DNA of 64,000 nt from Molanna angustata (taxonomy: Eukaryota > Arthropoda > Insecta > Trichoptera > Molannidae). The stretch is from NCBI GenBank assembly GCA_963576475.1, contig OY754965.1, positions 3,336,769 through 3,400,768 on the forward strand, in the 5' to 3' direction. Position 1 is the first letter of the stretch. Each line of letters opens with the position of its first letter. The position numbers and the translations under genes are program-made. Below the pieces are notes generated by a model. The model did no database searches, was not told the DNA's origin, and saw nothing but the letters and a program-made list of their open reading frames with translations. Below, piece after piece: positions 24,719 through 37,619 of this stretch.

Positions 24719-25089
24719 TAACTACTTTACGCAATCAGATGTCGTATATGTAATCTAATTTACTTATATTAGCATGTATCCCGTCCCACATTGGTATAAA
24801 TGGGAACGATATCGCGATTGAATTAGCAAAACAAGCTTTTAATGTTAAGAATTGTATTTCAATGTAAAAACAAGTATCTTAACAGTTTGTTATATAAGTA
24901 ACAGATTATTTAATTATATTTTTTTAATCCAACTGTCCATTTGTTCAAGATAATTTTATTCTCTTAACATATCGACAAAGTATTAAGCCAAGATGCGCGC
25001 GATTTGTATGCAAGGTCTGTATTTTTCACGGGTTTTCCAGCTTTGAAGTAAAAAAAAAACATCAACCTCGAGGTTTTGCAGCATATTTG

Positions 25090-25924
<835 letters not shown>

Positions 25925-25961
25925 ATGTACCTAAGCATGTGTTTAATGCAGAAAAACTATC

Positions 25962-26078
<117 letters not shown>

Positions 26079-26680
26079 GGTATATATGGATTATGTATAT
26101 ATGGATTTACTCAGGATTCGGAGTAGAAAATTTAGTATGTCTGTGTGTCTTCCCCCCTTATTACTTTTGATCCACTCAATTTACAGAGCCCAAAATTTCA
26201 TAATATATGTTTATTTATTTATCCTATAAAACTTTTATACTCAGAATTTTGAATGTTTGTTTCAGTCAAGGGTTATCAATATTTGAATTTTTAGATTATT
26301 TTTCCATATATCTCAAAAACCATATAAGCAAGAACCCTGAAAATTTGCATGAGTATAGACATATACAAAATCTCAAATTTATTTTACAAAAAAAAAGAGT
26401 TTTCAAACATTTTTTATAAAAAAAAAACATATTTGTATGATAAATTTATGTGTTTAACTGCCTATATTTAAAGTTTTGAAAAATATCGAAAAAAGCCGAA
26501 ACACCCATACAAGAAAATTTAATTTTCTACAAAAAATATGGACATTGTAGCAGTACATCTCAATTTTTTTTAAAAATTGAATATAGTGACGACATCGTTT
26601 CATACAATTTGTAAGGCAGTAAACACTACCTACACAATATCTCACTCAATAGTTTTATACCTATTTAATCTACAAACATA

Positions 26681-26830
26681 TTTATTTATTTATTTACCTT
26701 TTATCACACCATATTTATAATGACAGAAATAAGTAGATTACTGCTGCTCAACTAGGAAATCCTGTTCTAGGGCTAGCAGGTTACAATTTTTATTGACAAT
26801 TATATGCAATTATGAACCAGGTGATCACAT
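26681..26830 (-). repeat. Inserted repeat fragment in the R1 copy
   Basis: Begins with a TTTA-rich stretch, then tttatcacaccat and cctgttctagggctagcag. The reverse complement recurs at 57955-58070. It interrupts R1 where the other copies run straight on to catcatgctgtt. Confidence 0.6.
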
Positions 26831-27339
26831 CATGCTGTTTACATAATATTCTGGGTAGGATTGTATGTACCTATAAGAATTGGAGAAATAGTCGAAATAT
26901 CAGACAGTATTGTAGAAATTTACAGAAAGATCTAGATTATTTATTTTTCTCTGTTTTCATCTACTCTATAGATACTTTCCCTTCGGCCACCCTCTCCACA
27001 ATATCCCCTCACGATTGCCATCAAATTTCGTTGAATGGAAAATTCTAGAAAGCTCTAGGGTAGGTTTTCATTTGTCTGGGGTGAATGACTCTAGCGAAAC
27101 AAAGAAGGTGTGTTTTCATATATTTTATAAAATAAATAAATTTACTTTTACATACAACTGGAATAAAAAATCTAAACTAGAATAATAAGTCCGCCATTTG
27201 TACTAGCTATTAAGTAATGTACAATAAAGTGTTTAAATAAATAAATAAATAAATAAATAATAAAGTATATTGGAAACAACAACAATAAAATAATAAAACA
27301 AAAAAAAATATATCTTCTTTATTTGCATCAAATGCACAA

Positions 27340-28210
27340 AGGCGGGTTTATTGCCATATGGCAATTTCTTCCAACCAACCCGAGCAACGTGAAGTCACTA
27401 AAGTTCATTTGGTACATTTAAAAAAAAAATACAAACTAAAAAAGAGAAAAAAAGAGCACTGATCATATCAATGAGGAAAGTAAGAAAGGAATGGAAGGAT
27501 TAAGAAGGAACATTCAGGAAATATTTGAGAAATATTTTTTTATTAGTTTACTTTTAAATATTTGTATAGATTGAAATGACTTACCTTCATCACTTAGGCC
27601 ATTCCATAGACTAGCTGATTGTTCTTGAAAAGAAGAGCTGATAACTTCTGTATTGTGAATGGGGATAGCTAGAGTGGTACGTTCGGCAGATCGAATGGGT
27701 AGACCGTGATTTGACAGGAAAGTGACTTAATTTTTTTAATAGTGTGGTGAATGGGGGGCCAGTAGATGAATGTTACAACGATCTCGTATCTTTGGCCAAC
27801 GAAGTAGATTTCTACAAGTCCAAACATGATCATATTTTTTGTGATTGTAAATGAACCGTATGCAGACACTCTGTACACGTTCCAGTTTATTTAAAAATTC
27901 TTCATTGGCATCCAGATAACACACATCACCGTAATCAAGCAATAGAAGAAGTAAGGATTGAGCTTAGAATGTATTGGATGAAAGTTCTTCAATCTATTGA
28001 GAGAATGAATACTATAACGAATAAGAATCATAAGAATACCAAGATTTTTCACCGTATTTGAGAAGGGTATGTGTTTAATCTGTAATTAATTTTTAATTTT
28101 TTATCTGTAGGGATGGGAGAGGTTAATCTTAAAGTTTGGACAGCCGCCTTTGAGGACTACAATGATAATAGTCTGGTATTTAGACGGGTTGACAAGAAGA
28201 CCGTTCTGAG
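27340..28210 (-). pseudogene. LINE RT C-terminus with GGAAGAAATTGCC tail
   Basis: Minus-strand protein pieces in order: LLDYGDVCYLDANEEFLNKL, ERVQSVCIRFIYNHKKYDHV, a decayed linker, then VISSSFQEQSASLWNGL and FKSKLIKKYF. This is the post-palm C-terminal domain of a jockey/CR1-like element. The 3' end is ggttggttggaagaaattgc followed by catatggcaataaacccgcc. The ORF is broken by frameshifts and a 5' truncation. Its tail is shared with the SINEs at 18363-18545 and 29395-29520, which makes this LINE family their likely mobilising partner. Confidence 0.82.
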
Positions 28211-28267
28211 AGGATTAAAACAGTATAATATATACAATTTTATCTTGTTAATTTTATTTATTTTTTT

Positions 28268-28831
28268 AACAAGATAAAATTAGGAAAGGATAACCAGACA
28301 GCAGAAATACCCAGAAGGATCGGACTATGTTGGGCAGCCTTTGGAAAACTTAAACATGTCCTAAAAAACAGAGATATTCCCACATGTCTGAAAAGAAAAG
28401 TTTTTGAAACATGTATCCTGCCTGTGCTTACGTATGGTCTGGAAACTATCACGCTAACTGCGAGGACCATACATAAGCTAAAATGCACTCAGAGATACAT
28501 GGAAAGGCAAATGATAGGCGTAAGTCTAAGAGACAAAATTAGAAATGAAGAAATCAGACGCCAGACAAAAGTTGTTGATGTCATGGATCGAGTTGCAAAA
28601 CTTAAATGGCAATGGGCAGGTCATGTTGCCAGACAGGGTACGGACAGATGGGCACCCAGAATTCTAAATTGGAGACCATGGGATATGAAAAGGGGAATAG
28701 GCCGGCCCCAGAAAAGGTGGGCCGATGATATTGTCCCTGTCGCTGGAAGCGGATGGGTTCGAAAAGCCCAGAAAAAAGACGAGTGGAAGCTATTAGAAGA
28801 GGCCTACATCCAGCAGTGGAGAGATGGCTGA
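28268..28831 (+). pseudogene. RTE-type LINE RT C-terminal fragment, long open frame
   Basis: Open from 28268 to the stop at 28829-28831 (187 residues, no start codon needed for an RT fragment). Motifs: CLKRKVFETCILPVLTYGLE, MERQMIGVSLRDKIRNEEIR, KWQWAGHVARQ, RGIGRPQKRWADD and EEAYIQQWRDG, which match the end of RTE-clade polyproteins. Just upstream is a short hairpin (ttatcttgttaa and ttaacaagataa). The RT catalytic YxDD box is absent, so it is a 5'-truncated but young-looking copy. Confidence 0.88.
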
Positions 28832-28974
28832 GAAAGAAGAAGAAGAATATATACAAAACATAATCAATACAACATCGCCTTCCTCTTAAAGCTGACAAAG
28901 CTTGTGTAGGGGGAGGTCGTGTGTAGCTTTCATAAAGGCCAAAAATTGATATATAATTATTAGCTACATATATG

Positions 28975-29095
28975 TATGTATTTATTATAAATAATACACA
29001 AGATATAAAACACAGTCACGCTTAGCATCAATTATATGTATACATTAATACCTTATTATAAGTAAGCAGTGTAGGAAAAAACAAAGAATAATAAA
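28975..29095 (+). repeat. Repeat pair member 1 (with 30655-30785)
   Basis: Both copies share tagtcacgc..agcatcaatta and ttaataccttattata followed by a gtgtaagaaaaaacaa-like end. Class unknown. Confidence 0.65.
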
Positions 29096-29394
29096 TGAAT
29101 AAACAAGAAAGACCCACACATAAATAATTTATTTTTGGTCATATATATATTTGATGGCGACTCAGATCCACTTTTCGCTCGTGTACACCAAAACACACGC
29201 GCAAAAACAACAATGAACATACTACTTTCATAACTAAAACCACCATAGTATATAGTTGAAGATCAAAGAGATGGTACTGACACTTTAATTTGCGAGTTAT
29301 TGAGTTGATGAATATGTAGAGTAAAAGAATGTATGTAAAGTAAAAGAAAAAGAAAACAAAAGGAAAAAAAAATTGTAAAAGAAAATATCAATTT

Positions 29395-29520
29395 CTGTTG
29401 GCATCCTGGGTCTGATCCTCAGCGAAGGAAAATTGATTTATATTTCAATATTGATTCTCTGGGCTGGAAACACTGGTTGGTTGGAAGAAATTTTCAAATA
29501 ACAACTTTTTTAAGTGCGTT
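29395..29520 (+). mobile_element. tRNA-derived SINE, truncated copy
   Basis: Starts with a degenerate B box (gggtctgatcctcagc), then ctctgggctggaaacactgg and ttggttggaagaaattttca. Same family as the inverted copy at 18363-18545. Confidence 0.65.
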
Positions 29521-29544
29521 AAAAATGTGTTACAAAGTCAACAC

Positions 29545-29800
29545 AGAAAATTCTTCTTCTTCGATGGCGCTATAGCCCAAGTCGAAATTTTGCCTTCAAC
29601 CCCGTCTGCCCTCAGCTGCCGTCCTCCAGTTTGTAACGCTTTAGAGATGTACTGCATCCCTCCTCACCTCGTCCTCCCATCACATCCTGGGTATTCCTAT
29701 TTTCCTTCTTCCTACTAGATGACCAGTCATAATTCTCTAAGGAATTCGCATATTTGGCATTCTCTGAACATGTCCAGCCCATATCAATCACGATAGTCTT
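29545..29800 (-). pseudogene. LINE 3' end, inverted
   Basis: The minus strand reads GWTCSENAKYANSLRIMTGH, GRRKIGIPR, EDEVRRDAVHL, NWRTAAEGRRGWRQ and then (GAA)n. This is the same C-terminal architecture as 1299-1650, with stops and frame breaks. Confidence 0.78.
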
Positions 29801-30229
29801 ATATGTGTTGAGATACTGGGTGATTCATATATTCTGTACAAATCTGTAAATAGTAGTAAGAATTCTGATATTTTTTATCATTATTTTTTTCTCAGTGCAA
29901 CGATAGCAACAATTATTTATTCACGTTTTGATATCAAAGATTGCTTTCTTTAATATCAAAATGACTGAGGATTGAATACTCTTAAAATCCATAACTTATG
30001 TATTTTATATAATTTTTAGTACACAAACAATGACCGGACATTTTTTTTTATTGATATATAATGACATTTAAAATTAAAAGATGCAGTCATCCATCGAAAC
30101 CCTCATGGTTTATCTGAGGTTGACGAATTCAGTTTGGTAATTTTAATATACTTACATAATTCATAAATAAATAAATACATAAATCAAAAAATAATAAGAA
30201 AAAAATCCTATATACCCATATATAAAAAT

Positions 30230-30600
30230 AAAATAATACGATGCAGGTCTCGACCTACGACAGCCGGTCAACTTGAAGAGTATACTCCTAGAGCACATAC
30301 ATAGCTGTCGTCATCGGACCTCATCATATACCTTTTTTAAGTGGGTAAAATATTTAGGGCATGAAGTGCATATACCTATGTAAGAGCTCATCATCCATAT
30401 CATTTAATATTTTTGGCAGGAGATATTCCCATGTTCTCATGCCATATACATTTTTGTACACAGGTAAAATATATTTCTTTAGGTAGTTTAACTTTCGGAG
30501 GTTATTTCTACGTGAGTTTACTTCTAATTTATTAATGTTATCATGTTCGTCTTTTAAGATGGCAATTTTTACTTTATGATATATATGTAGCTAATACATT
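30230..30600 (-). pseudogene. Probable LINE C-terminal fragment
   Basis: The minus strand shows RNNLRKLNYLKKYILP and VYGMRTWEYLLPKILND, similar to the end of jockey-like ORF2 proteins. It is short and diverged. Confidence 0.45.
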
Positions 30601-30654
30601 ACAGTGTTTGAATATACCCTTTTCATTATTCTGATACGTACTTTTTATTTTATT

Positions 30655-30785
30655 ATTTATTATAATTGAACAGATGATACACATAATATTAAAACATAGT
30701 CACGCCCAGCATCAATTACATGTATATAAATATATTAATACCTTATTATAATTCATATAAAAGTGTAAGAAAAAACAATGAATTA
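30655..30785 (+). repeat. Repeat pair member 2 (with 28975-29095)
   Basis: See the partner copy for the shared words. It is followed by an imperfect TG-rich tract at 30820-30895. Confidence 0.65.
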
Positions 30786-30819
30786 TGAATGAGTTAAAAG
30801 TTAAAGCTACAAAATGCAA

Positions 30820-30895
30820 CCATGTGTGTGTGTCTGTTTGTGAGGGTGTGTGTGTATGTGTGTGTGAGTGTGAGGATGTGTTTGTGTGTGAACTT
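30820..30895 (+). repeat. Imperfect (TG)n tract
   Basis: tgtgtgtgtctgtttgtgag and similar. No gene; the reading frames over it are artefacts. Confidence 0.85.
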
Positions 30896-31059
30896 ATATG
30901 CGATACACCCAATTCATCGGTGCTATATTATGACGTCAGTGTACTTCATACAAAACGGTCTTCCGATGCTCTTGAAACCGAACCATTTCATATCGTTTAC
31001 AGCACTCAAAATTGGAGTAGGTATAATACATATCTAAATTGGAGTATCAAAATAAACAA

Positions 31060-31489
31060 CAGCTATTTTTAATTAATTACTTCGCTATCAGTTCTTTGTG
31101 TGGTCGAAATTCACCGAAACACGTTGTCGAGTGTTTTTGTATTTCGTTGTCAGAAACGAGTGTTATTTTTTCATAAAAGATAATCGACAATCGGTAAACA
31201 TACTTGAACGGGTGAACTATCAAGAGAGCGGGTATGATTGCGATATCGCGTGATACAAAGAGAAAATAAGTATGATAAACGGTATAAAAAAGCGTAACTG
31301 AATCTCATATTTTCCGGTTTAGAGTTAAACATTTATTTATTGTGTTGGGTGTTCGAGAATAAATTGTAAGATAAATTCTCCTACAGGTGTTTTTTGTCTT
31401 TTGTTTTCAAGAATATGGGCATTGGTCATTCATCATTTATTAAATTATAATATGCTTTTATACTGTTATGTGGCATCATCATTAATTAT
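31060..31489. other. No gene recognised
   Basis: Unassigned AT-rich sequence with no supportable coding exon. Confidence 0.4.
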
Positions 31490-31725
31490 CATCATAAGTC
31501 TCCTCCATTCCCGTCTCTCCGCTGCCTTCGTTCTCTAATTTCTAATGTCTGCTGCGGATGCATCCGCATCGACACTTTACATCCATAGAGTCCTTAGTCT
31601 TCCTGGTCTCCTTCGACCTTATGGCACAGAGTGTGTGAGGCGTTTAGTGAGGTTGTCATCGTCCATTCGGTGTATGTGACCAGCCCATCTCAAGCACCCA
31701 ATCTTGATGGAACTGGTCAATATTT
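31490..31725 (-). pseudogene. RTE-type LINE 3' end, inverted
   Basis: Reverse complement of the same region as 1370-1600: the plus strand shows catccgcatcgacactttac, cttcctggtctccttcg and cattcggtgtatgtgaccag. It is flanked by catcatcattaattatcatc, the complement of a (GAT)n tail. Confidence 0.78.
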
Positions 31726-32714
31726 ATTAGTATGTAGGTACCAAATATTTTGGTTATAAATATTTTGAAATAAATAACATATTTTTACTCCTCACTAACT
31801 CCTCACTAGTGGGGTGTTATGATTTCGCAATTTTTAAGGCTATTTTTTTATTGCAGATTATCAACAAGTATCATGCTGAGATTGTATTCTGAAAGTTTCA
31901 TCACAATATATCTGTGTGTGCTAGGTACAGCGTGTTCATTTTACTTTATCGATTATAGACTAAAGTACATACTAATTCGATTCTATTCCAATTTTGCAAA
32001 TTTGTATATCTAATACTCACTTAGACCCCATTAGATTTTGAAGGATATCTGAATAGTGCTTCTCAATTTTCTGAACTGTCAAATATTTCAAAGTGACTCC
32101 AAGCTCAGGAAACTTATAATTTGAAAATAATTTGGTAAAAAGGCACATCACTTTCATAAAATGGTATTGAAGAATTATTAAGTTTTCATAATAAAATATG
32201 TAAATAAAAAATGTAACAAACTCATTTCATGAAAAAACTGAATGTTTTCCATACAAAATTATTAGTTAGGAGTCATTCTATAAAGTGAGTGGTTGGTCCC
32301 ACTTTGTTTTATTCTATAGAAGGTCTTTCACCAAAATAACTACACAGATTTTTTAAAACAAATATGTGAAAACAAATATAATTCAAAATAATTATTAATA
32401 TTGTATAATATTTATTTTGGTATTAACCACCTCACTAGGCTGAGCCTGTTCCGGGGAGGCTGAAAATTACTTGCATAGTATATCAAGGAAAAAACATTTT
32501 GTTACATTTTTTTTTCTCAAATGTTATACGTACCTTTTATAAAATATAAATTGAAGCTATTGTTACTTGACGATTTTCCCGTAGTGTATTATGTCCTTGT
32601 TTTTTTAAATCCATGTTTCTTTTGTTTTTTTTAAGTTTCAAATGTTTCATCAACTGTATGTCCTTTATTTCTCAAGAAATATTTTTTTCGGTTTCTCATT
32701 CTTGTATACAATAT
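31726..32714. other. No gene; start of a repeat shared with 48.9 kb
   Basis: The phrase accacctcactaggctgagc and tgttccg at 32427-32455 recurs at 48882-48912 next to the palindromic Penelope-like insertion. The rest is unassigned. Confidence 0.45.
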
Positions 32715-33160
32715 TAAAATTTTCAAAGGTTCAACCACATGGAAACAGTCGGTTGTAGCATTAGTAAAACCGGGACAAAAAGTCAGACCTACAACAGAGA
32801 AATTAATATCAATAATTAGGAAGTCAGATGACTGGAATATCCTAATGGATACGAGAACAGAGAGGTATAACCTTCCAAAGGAGATCTGCATCTCGTCTCT
32901 TAGGCCTGTCTTGACAATTTACTCTTTTTAATTGAAAAGAGTTACTTATGTGGAGCTGACTTCCATGGGACACAAATATTACAAAAGACCACCAATACAA
33001 ACTAAACAAGTATAAGGAACTGGTAGATAAAACAGATTAAAATGGCTTTAGCACGAATATAATATGCTGTAGAGGTGGGGGCGAGAGGCCTGCCTGCAAA
33101 ATCTTTATATTCCTACTTTAAAGACTTTTAAAGTAGGAATATAAAGTAAATAATATAGAA
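32715..33160 (+). pseudogene. LINE endonuclease-domain end, restriction-like type
   Basis: Plus-strand pieces: VALVKPGQKVRPTTEKLI, DDWNILMDTRTERYNLPKEI, SSLRPVLTIYS, then across stops VTYVELTS, KYKELVDKT and YAVEVGARGLPAKSLYSYF. The series LRPDxxIYS / VxxxELT / KYxEL / VEVGARGxxAxSLY marks the C-terminal endonuclease-type domain of a widespread LINE class. Several stops and shifts make it dead. Confidence 0.7.
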
Positions 33161-33235
33161 TATAAAGTAAGTAAAATAAAAGAACTTTTAGATAGGGTGG
33201 TAAAAGCAGTATTATCCGCATTCTATTGGATTTGG

Positions 33236-33500
33236 TTGCGCAGGGGAGTGGTGAGCGTGACTTGAGTCATAAAGGGACCCTTAATCCCGCATACATGGTC
33301 GCAAGCCCATGTGGCTCGCCTGTTCTGGCTGGTACTCTGGTTGCCTATGCTCGTGGGCCTGGATTCATGAATCCAGTGAAACCACGATTGCCTTTCTATT
33401 TTGTATCTTATATAAACAATGACCTTACATATTGTATGAAATAATGGTTCGAAAACCCAGTGGCTTATATTATAATCACGGCCACAGAACCTCATTTTCG
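33236..33500. other. GC-richer block of unknown origin
   Basis: Stands out from AT-rich surroundings and carries a 72-codon open frame with LAGTLVAYARGPGF. I do not recognise a gene family. It is probably part of a repeat. Confidence 0.3.
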
Positions 33501-34369
33501 GCTTATGGTGCCCTTTTAACAGTTCTTAATTGCCAGATGTAACGAAAAACAATTGCACCAATGTTATTGAATTAACACAGAGCTTTTCAATCGTTTTGGC
33601 ACTGTTGCCAAATCTACTATTTGTGTGTTCAGTGTGCTGTGTTGTTGTATTGTTTATAACTGTTTTGTACAGTCATTTCGATGTATATTTTTTCAAACAC
33701 AAAAAATACCAAATACCACATAACTAACAACTATTAAATGAGTTAACAGTTAACGTATGTTGTATTTGTGTAACGACAGATATGAATAATATGGCTATAT
33801 TATAGTTTGAGTTCTACTACTTTATTGTCCATTTCAAAAACGTTGGCTTTCTGCTCCTTCCTCCTCACAAATTTACTTAAATTATATAATATATACCAAT
33901 GACCTAATCACAACCAATTTTAAGATGATTTTCGAATACAAATAATGAGTTTCACATTGCCGTAATTGTTAAGCGTTGTGTATAAAATTCTTGATCTTAA
34001 TAAATAGCTAATGAATTGTCGCTTGATTATTCGGATTTGTTAATCAATGAAAAGATTTTCTTGTATCCTAAATCTGAACGGACAATAAATTCTTGATGGA
34101 CCTCCATAGCAAATAGATAAAAAATAGTTTCTAGGTCCTTGTATAAATTGGGCATACGAATGTACACAAATATGCACACAAAGGCTGGGTCGTTTCAACA
34201 AAAATATCGGTAAGAGCATAGTTAAAATACTTTGAATTCATAAAATTGTTCAAAATTTCGTCGTTTAACGGCATTAGATTTCAATGAAACAACCAAAGGT
34301 ATTGAACAATTTTATGAAATCAAAGTATTTTAACTATACCTACTTTTACTTTAATCTTTGTTCGAGAAT
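33501..34369. other. No gene or element recognised
   Basis: A short inverted phrase around tcaaagtattttaactat and atagttaaaatactttga (34217 and 34320 areas) is the only structure noticed. Confidence 0.4.
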
Positions 34370-35010
34370 CACAGCCGTAATAACCTTCTTATGTACAAAA
34401 CACCAAAAAAATATTGCGTATCACCTGTGATAAACAATATTTTTACGCGGAACAAAGGTAAAATTTAGAATCTTTTAAAACCAAGAAGACTTATTAAAAC
34501 AGTATAAAACTTAGCCGTTACATTTTCGTATTTACTTTCGATTGAAGTAAAAATATCCTTCATAGGCCTTGTAGTTTTTTAGTTTCAAAAAAATATACAA
34601 GAAAAGTGTCGAAAAAATTCAAATTTCAAAAAAAATACTCACGCAATAGAATAAAGATGTTAAACTAAACTGTTTAGTTTAGTTTAGTTTAATATTGCTT
34701 CTCGGGCAACTAACAGGTACTATGTCAAATATTAATTTAACACGCACCCAATAACAAGTTGCCACATTCTGGAGACTTACGATATTAATCGTCTCACAGA
34801 TCCAGACTGAAAACACAATTAAAAACTGTGTCTCCACCGGGAATCGAACCCGGGACCTTTGGCTCAGCAGTCAGATATCTAACCAACTGAGCCACGAAGG
34901 CCGAACTGTTGTTTATTTCAAAGACGTATCTGTTGAGGGTTCTGGGGAAAAGATTTTCTAAATATACGATTTAGCCTACTATAGCCTCTTAAGTTCCACT
35001 GTTTCATACA
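34370..35010 (-). repeat. Family E copy on the minus strand, interrupted by a SINE
   Basis: Complement of the words seen at 45720-46000: for example ttcaaagacgtatct, gtactggggaaaa-like and agcctactatagcctctt. The two halves are separated by the SINE at 34690-34910. Confidence 0.75.
34690..34910 (-). mobile_element. tRNA-derived SINE (family S2), intact head
   Basis: On the minus strand: GTGGCTCAGTTGGTTAG (A box), then ctgctgagccaaaggtc, GGGTTCGATTCCCGG (B box), a body matching 20755-20935, tgcccgagaagc and an (AAACT)n tail seen on the plus strand as tttagtttagtttagttt. Both pol III boxes are readable. It sits inside a family E repeat. A third partial head lies at 39536-39585. Confidence 0.88.
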
Positions 35011-35399
35011 AACTGTTTTATTTTACCAAAACGCATTTCCTCATTAAAATCAAAGAAGCGAAGCAGAGGTATTCAAGAAGTATGTATAAGATTATTTTTC
35101 TATCGATACTGTGAAAAATCTATTATCAAACTCATAAATATGGATCGACGAGTATCGATGAGTAATAAATTGTGACCATTCTTTTTATCGACATAATGGA
35201 TTTATGATGTAGGAATAAATTTTACAATCGTTTGTATTTTATATATTCGTGTGGAATTATTGATTGGTACGTAGTTTGCGCATAGCTTAGCTTTATACAT
35301 TATCAATATATCTCTTTTGAAATATACAATATAATTTAATTGAGTGAATCACACATGTACTATTTTATATATAGTTTATTACTACCACAACCACCACCC

Positions 35400-35570
35400 G
35401 TACTTACTTACTTTCCGTGTCCGGAACACCATCATATTGGTTGGTGCTCCGGTGGTGGAAGGATTGGCCGGCATTCTGCCGTTTCCAGGGACGCCCGATT
35501 GCTTTTCCGAAGTTAACCGAAACTCAATCTACGTGGAGGCTCTTTCCGTGTCCCCACCACCACCCGTTAA
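35400..35570. other. GC-richer block of unknown origin before R1 copy
   Basis: Bounded on both sides by ctttccgtgtcc (about 35413 and 35541), which suggests a short repeat pair or target duplication. The 115- and 188-codon frames over it are not recognisable proteins. Confidence 0.3.
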
Positions 35571-36593
35571 TCCAACTGTCGATTTGTTCAGGAGAACTTT
35601 GTTCTCTTATCATATCGACAATGTATCAAGCCAGAATACGCGAGAATTGTATGGAGAGGTCTACTTTTTTCACGGCTTTTCCAACTTTGAAGTCAAAAAA
35701 CACCAACTTAGAGGCTTCGCAGCATATATGTTCCATACACGGATTTACTCAGAATTCGGAGTAGAACATTTCGTGTGTCTGTGTGTGTCTGTGTGTGTGT
35801 GTGTCTGTGTGTGTGTGTGTGTGTATGTCTGTGTGTGTGTGTGTGTCCGTCCCCCCCTTATAACTTTTGATCCGCTCAATTTACAGAGCCTAAAATTTCA
35901 GAATATATAAACAGTTACAGGCCTACAAAACTTTTATACTCGGAATTTTGAATTTTTGTTTCAGTCAGGGGTTATCAACTTTTGAATTTTAAAAACCATA
36001 AAAGCTAGAACGCTGAAAATTGGTATAAACATAGACAAATACAAAATCTCAAATAATTTTTTTCAAAAAAATTCCAGGGTTTCTCAAACATTTTTTATTA
36101 AGAAAAGTATTTTTTTTATGATAAATTTATGAGTTTAACTGCCTATATTTCCATTTTTTTTAAAATATCGAAAAAAGCCGAAACACCCCAACTAGATAAT
36201 TTAATTTTATATAAAAAATATTAACATTGTAGCAGTACATCTCAAATTTTTTTTAACAATTTTTATAAAAATTGAATTTAGTGACGACATCGCTTCATAC
36301 AATTTGTATGGTAGTCACCTATACACAATATCAAAGAAGACTTAATAGTTTGATACTTCATCTCTAAACATACAATATACATATACCATCATGCTGTTTT
36401 CATATTCCGGGTAGGAAAAAAAGACTGACCTCCATACTATCCTATCTTGACTACCTAGGTACATGTGTTGTATAGAAAACTAAATATCATAAAATAATAA
36501 ATAATTTGTATTTATGGGTTTGGTACTTATTCTTCAACTATACATACTATCGCTGTCGACAGTTGGATCTCATGTGTTACATGCAACTAGTAC
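35571..36593 (+). repeat. Interspersed repeat family R1, near-complete copy
   Basis: Starts tccaactgtcgatttgttca and ends after ctgtcgacagttggatct and acatgcaactagtac. The phrase tccaactgtcga near the start returns inverted near the end, hinting at inverted termini. It contains a (TG)n expansion at 35776-35846 followed by tccgtcccccc. Closely similar to 58567-59583. No transposase or RT seen. Confidence 0.85.
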
Positions 36594-36974
36594 TTATATA
36601 TTTAATTTTATACCTAATAAAAATGAACTGATAACTCTCTTGTGTGGAGTTGCTCAGGCACGATTCCTTTATTTTTTTTTTAAATTTTCCACACGATTTA
36701 TCATCGTGCTATTATGGCTTTTCTACCTTCAACACTTATATTAGATCTTATTCATACTTTCTTATTTAGTTTTATTTTGTAAACATACAGTCTTAATAAC
36801 AAGTTATATTACGAATAATATAACACTCCTTATATTACGAATAATATAACCAATTAAATTTATAGAAATAATCAATTTTATGTAAATTGTAATATCAGTT
36901 TTATTGGGAAAGGGATGGAAAGGATATTAGGACTTGGAAGGAAAGAAAATGAGGAGAGATTGCAAAAACACTAT
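36594..36974. other. No gene; small direct duplication
   Basis: atattacgaataatataac occurs twice at 36808-36850. Nothing else found. Confidence 0.4.
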
Positions 36975-37539
36975 TCACCAGAAGCCACAGAAACATTCGG
37001 GAGACATTATTACTAATGATTTGAATATAATAATTGACGTATTACAGAGGTCTATATTCTTAAAGAACACATTGAAATTGTTACAAGTTCTGTGAATAAA
37101 TGTATTTTGTAAATAATTTGTTTTAAATGGTAGTGGATTCCTGGTGTGACGTGATGGGCAATTAAATTGTATCAAATTAAGTAAGTCGATGGAGCCTATT
37201 TTATTGTTTATCAATTTATGTAGATATAACATATCAGTTAATGTTTCGATTTTCTAAAGTCATTAATTTATGATGTTGTGCAGAAAGGCGATAGTTATCG
37301 AATGATAATTTACATCTATAGTTCAAGTGTTTCAAAAATTTGTTTTGTACATTCTCTATCCTATCTATGTAAGTAATAGGTATAGAAGGGGCTTCACGTA
37401 ACCGGGGCAAAATCGAGAATGCTTCGCACGTAGCTAAAATAAAGTGTTTATAGAGTATTATCAAATATCGTATTTTTAACTTTGTGGTACATTTTAACAA
37501 AAATTAACTAAATTTTTAACTTTGTTTACACCACGTGAG

Positions 37540-37598
37540 AATTGAATTAGCGACCGGTTTCGGAACTAACCGTTCCCTCCTCAGGCAGAATTTCAACT
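37540..37598 (-). ncRNA. Hammerhead ribozyme, type I, in a PLE terminal repeat
   Basis: Minus-strand core: CUGAGGA (37578-37584), stem II GGAAC/GUUCC with a GGUUA loop and one bulged G, then GAAA (37558-37561), a two-base-pair stem III within the palindrome ACCGGU, and the cleavage triplet GUC (37552-37554). Stem I has GC/GC next to the core, an internal loop, then seven pairs AGUUGAA/UUCAAUU. Position 7 of the core (G here) tolerates any base. Hammerheads with such a short stem III, suited to dimers, are described from Penelope-like elements. Confidence 0.8.
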
Positions 37599-37619
37599 AA
37601 ACGCAGAATGTGACTGTGT

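Noticed and set aside
33226..33495. Short gene with LAGTLVAYARGPGF
   Set aside because: No recognised domain, opposite strand equally open, and the block looks like repeat-derived DNA.
34690..34910. True tRNA gene
   Set aside because: A and B boxes are present, but the acceptor stem does not pair and the sequence continues into a SINE body and tail; a second copy exists.
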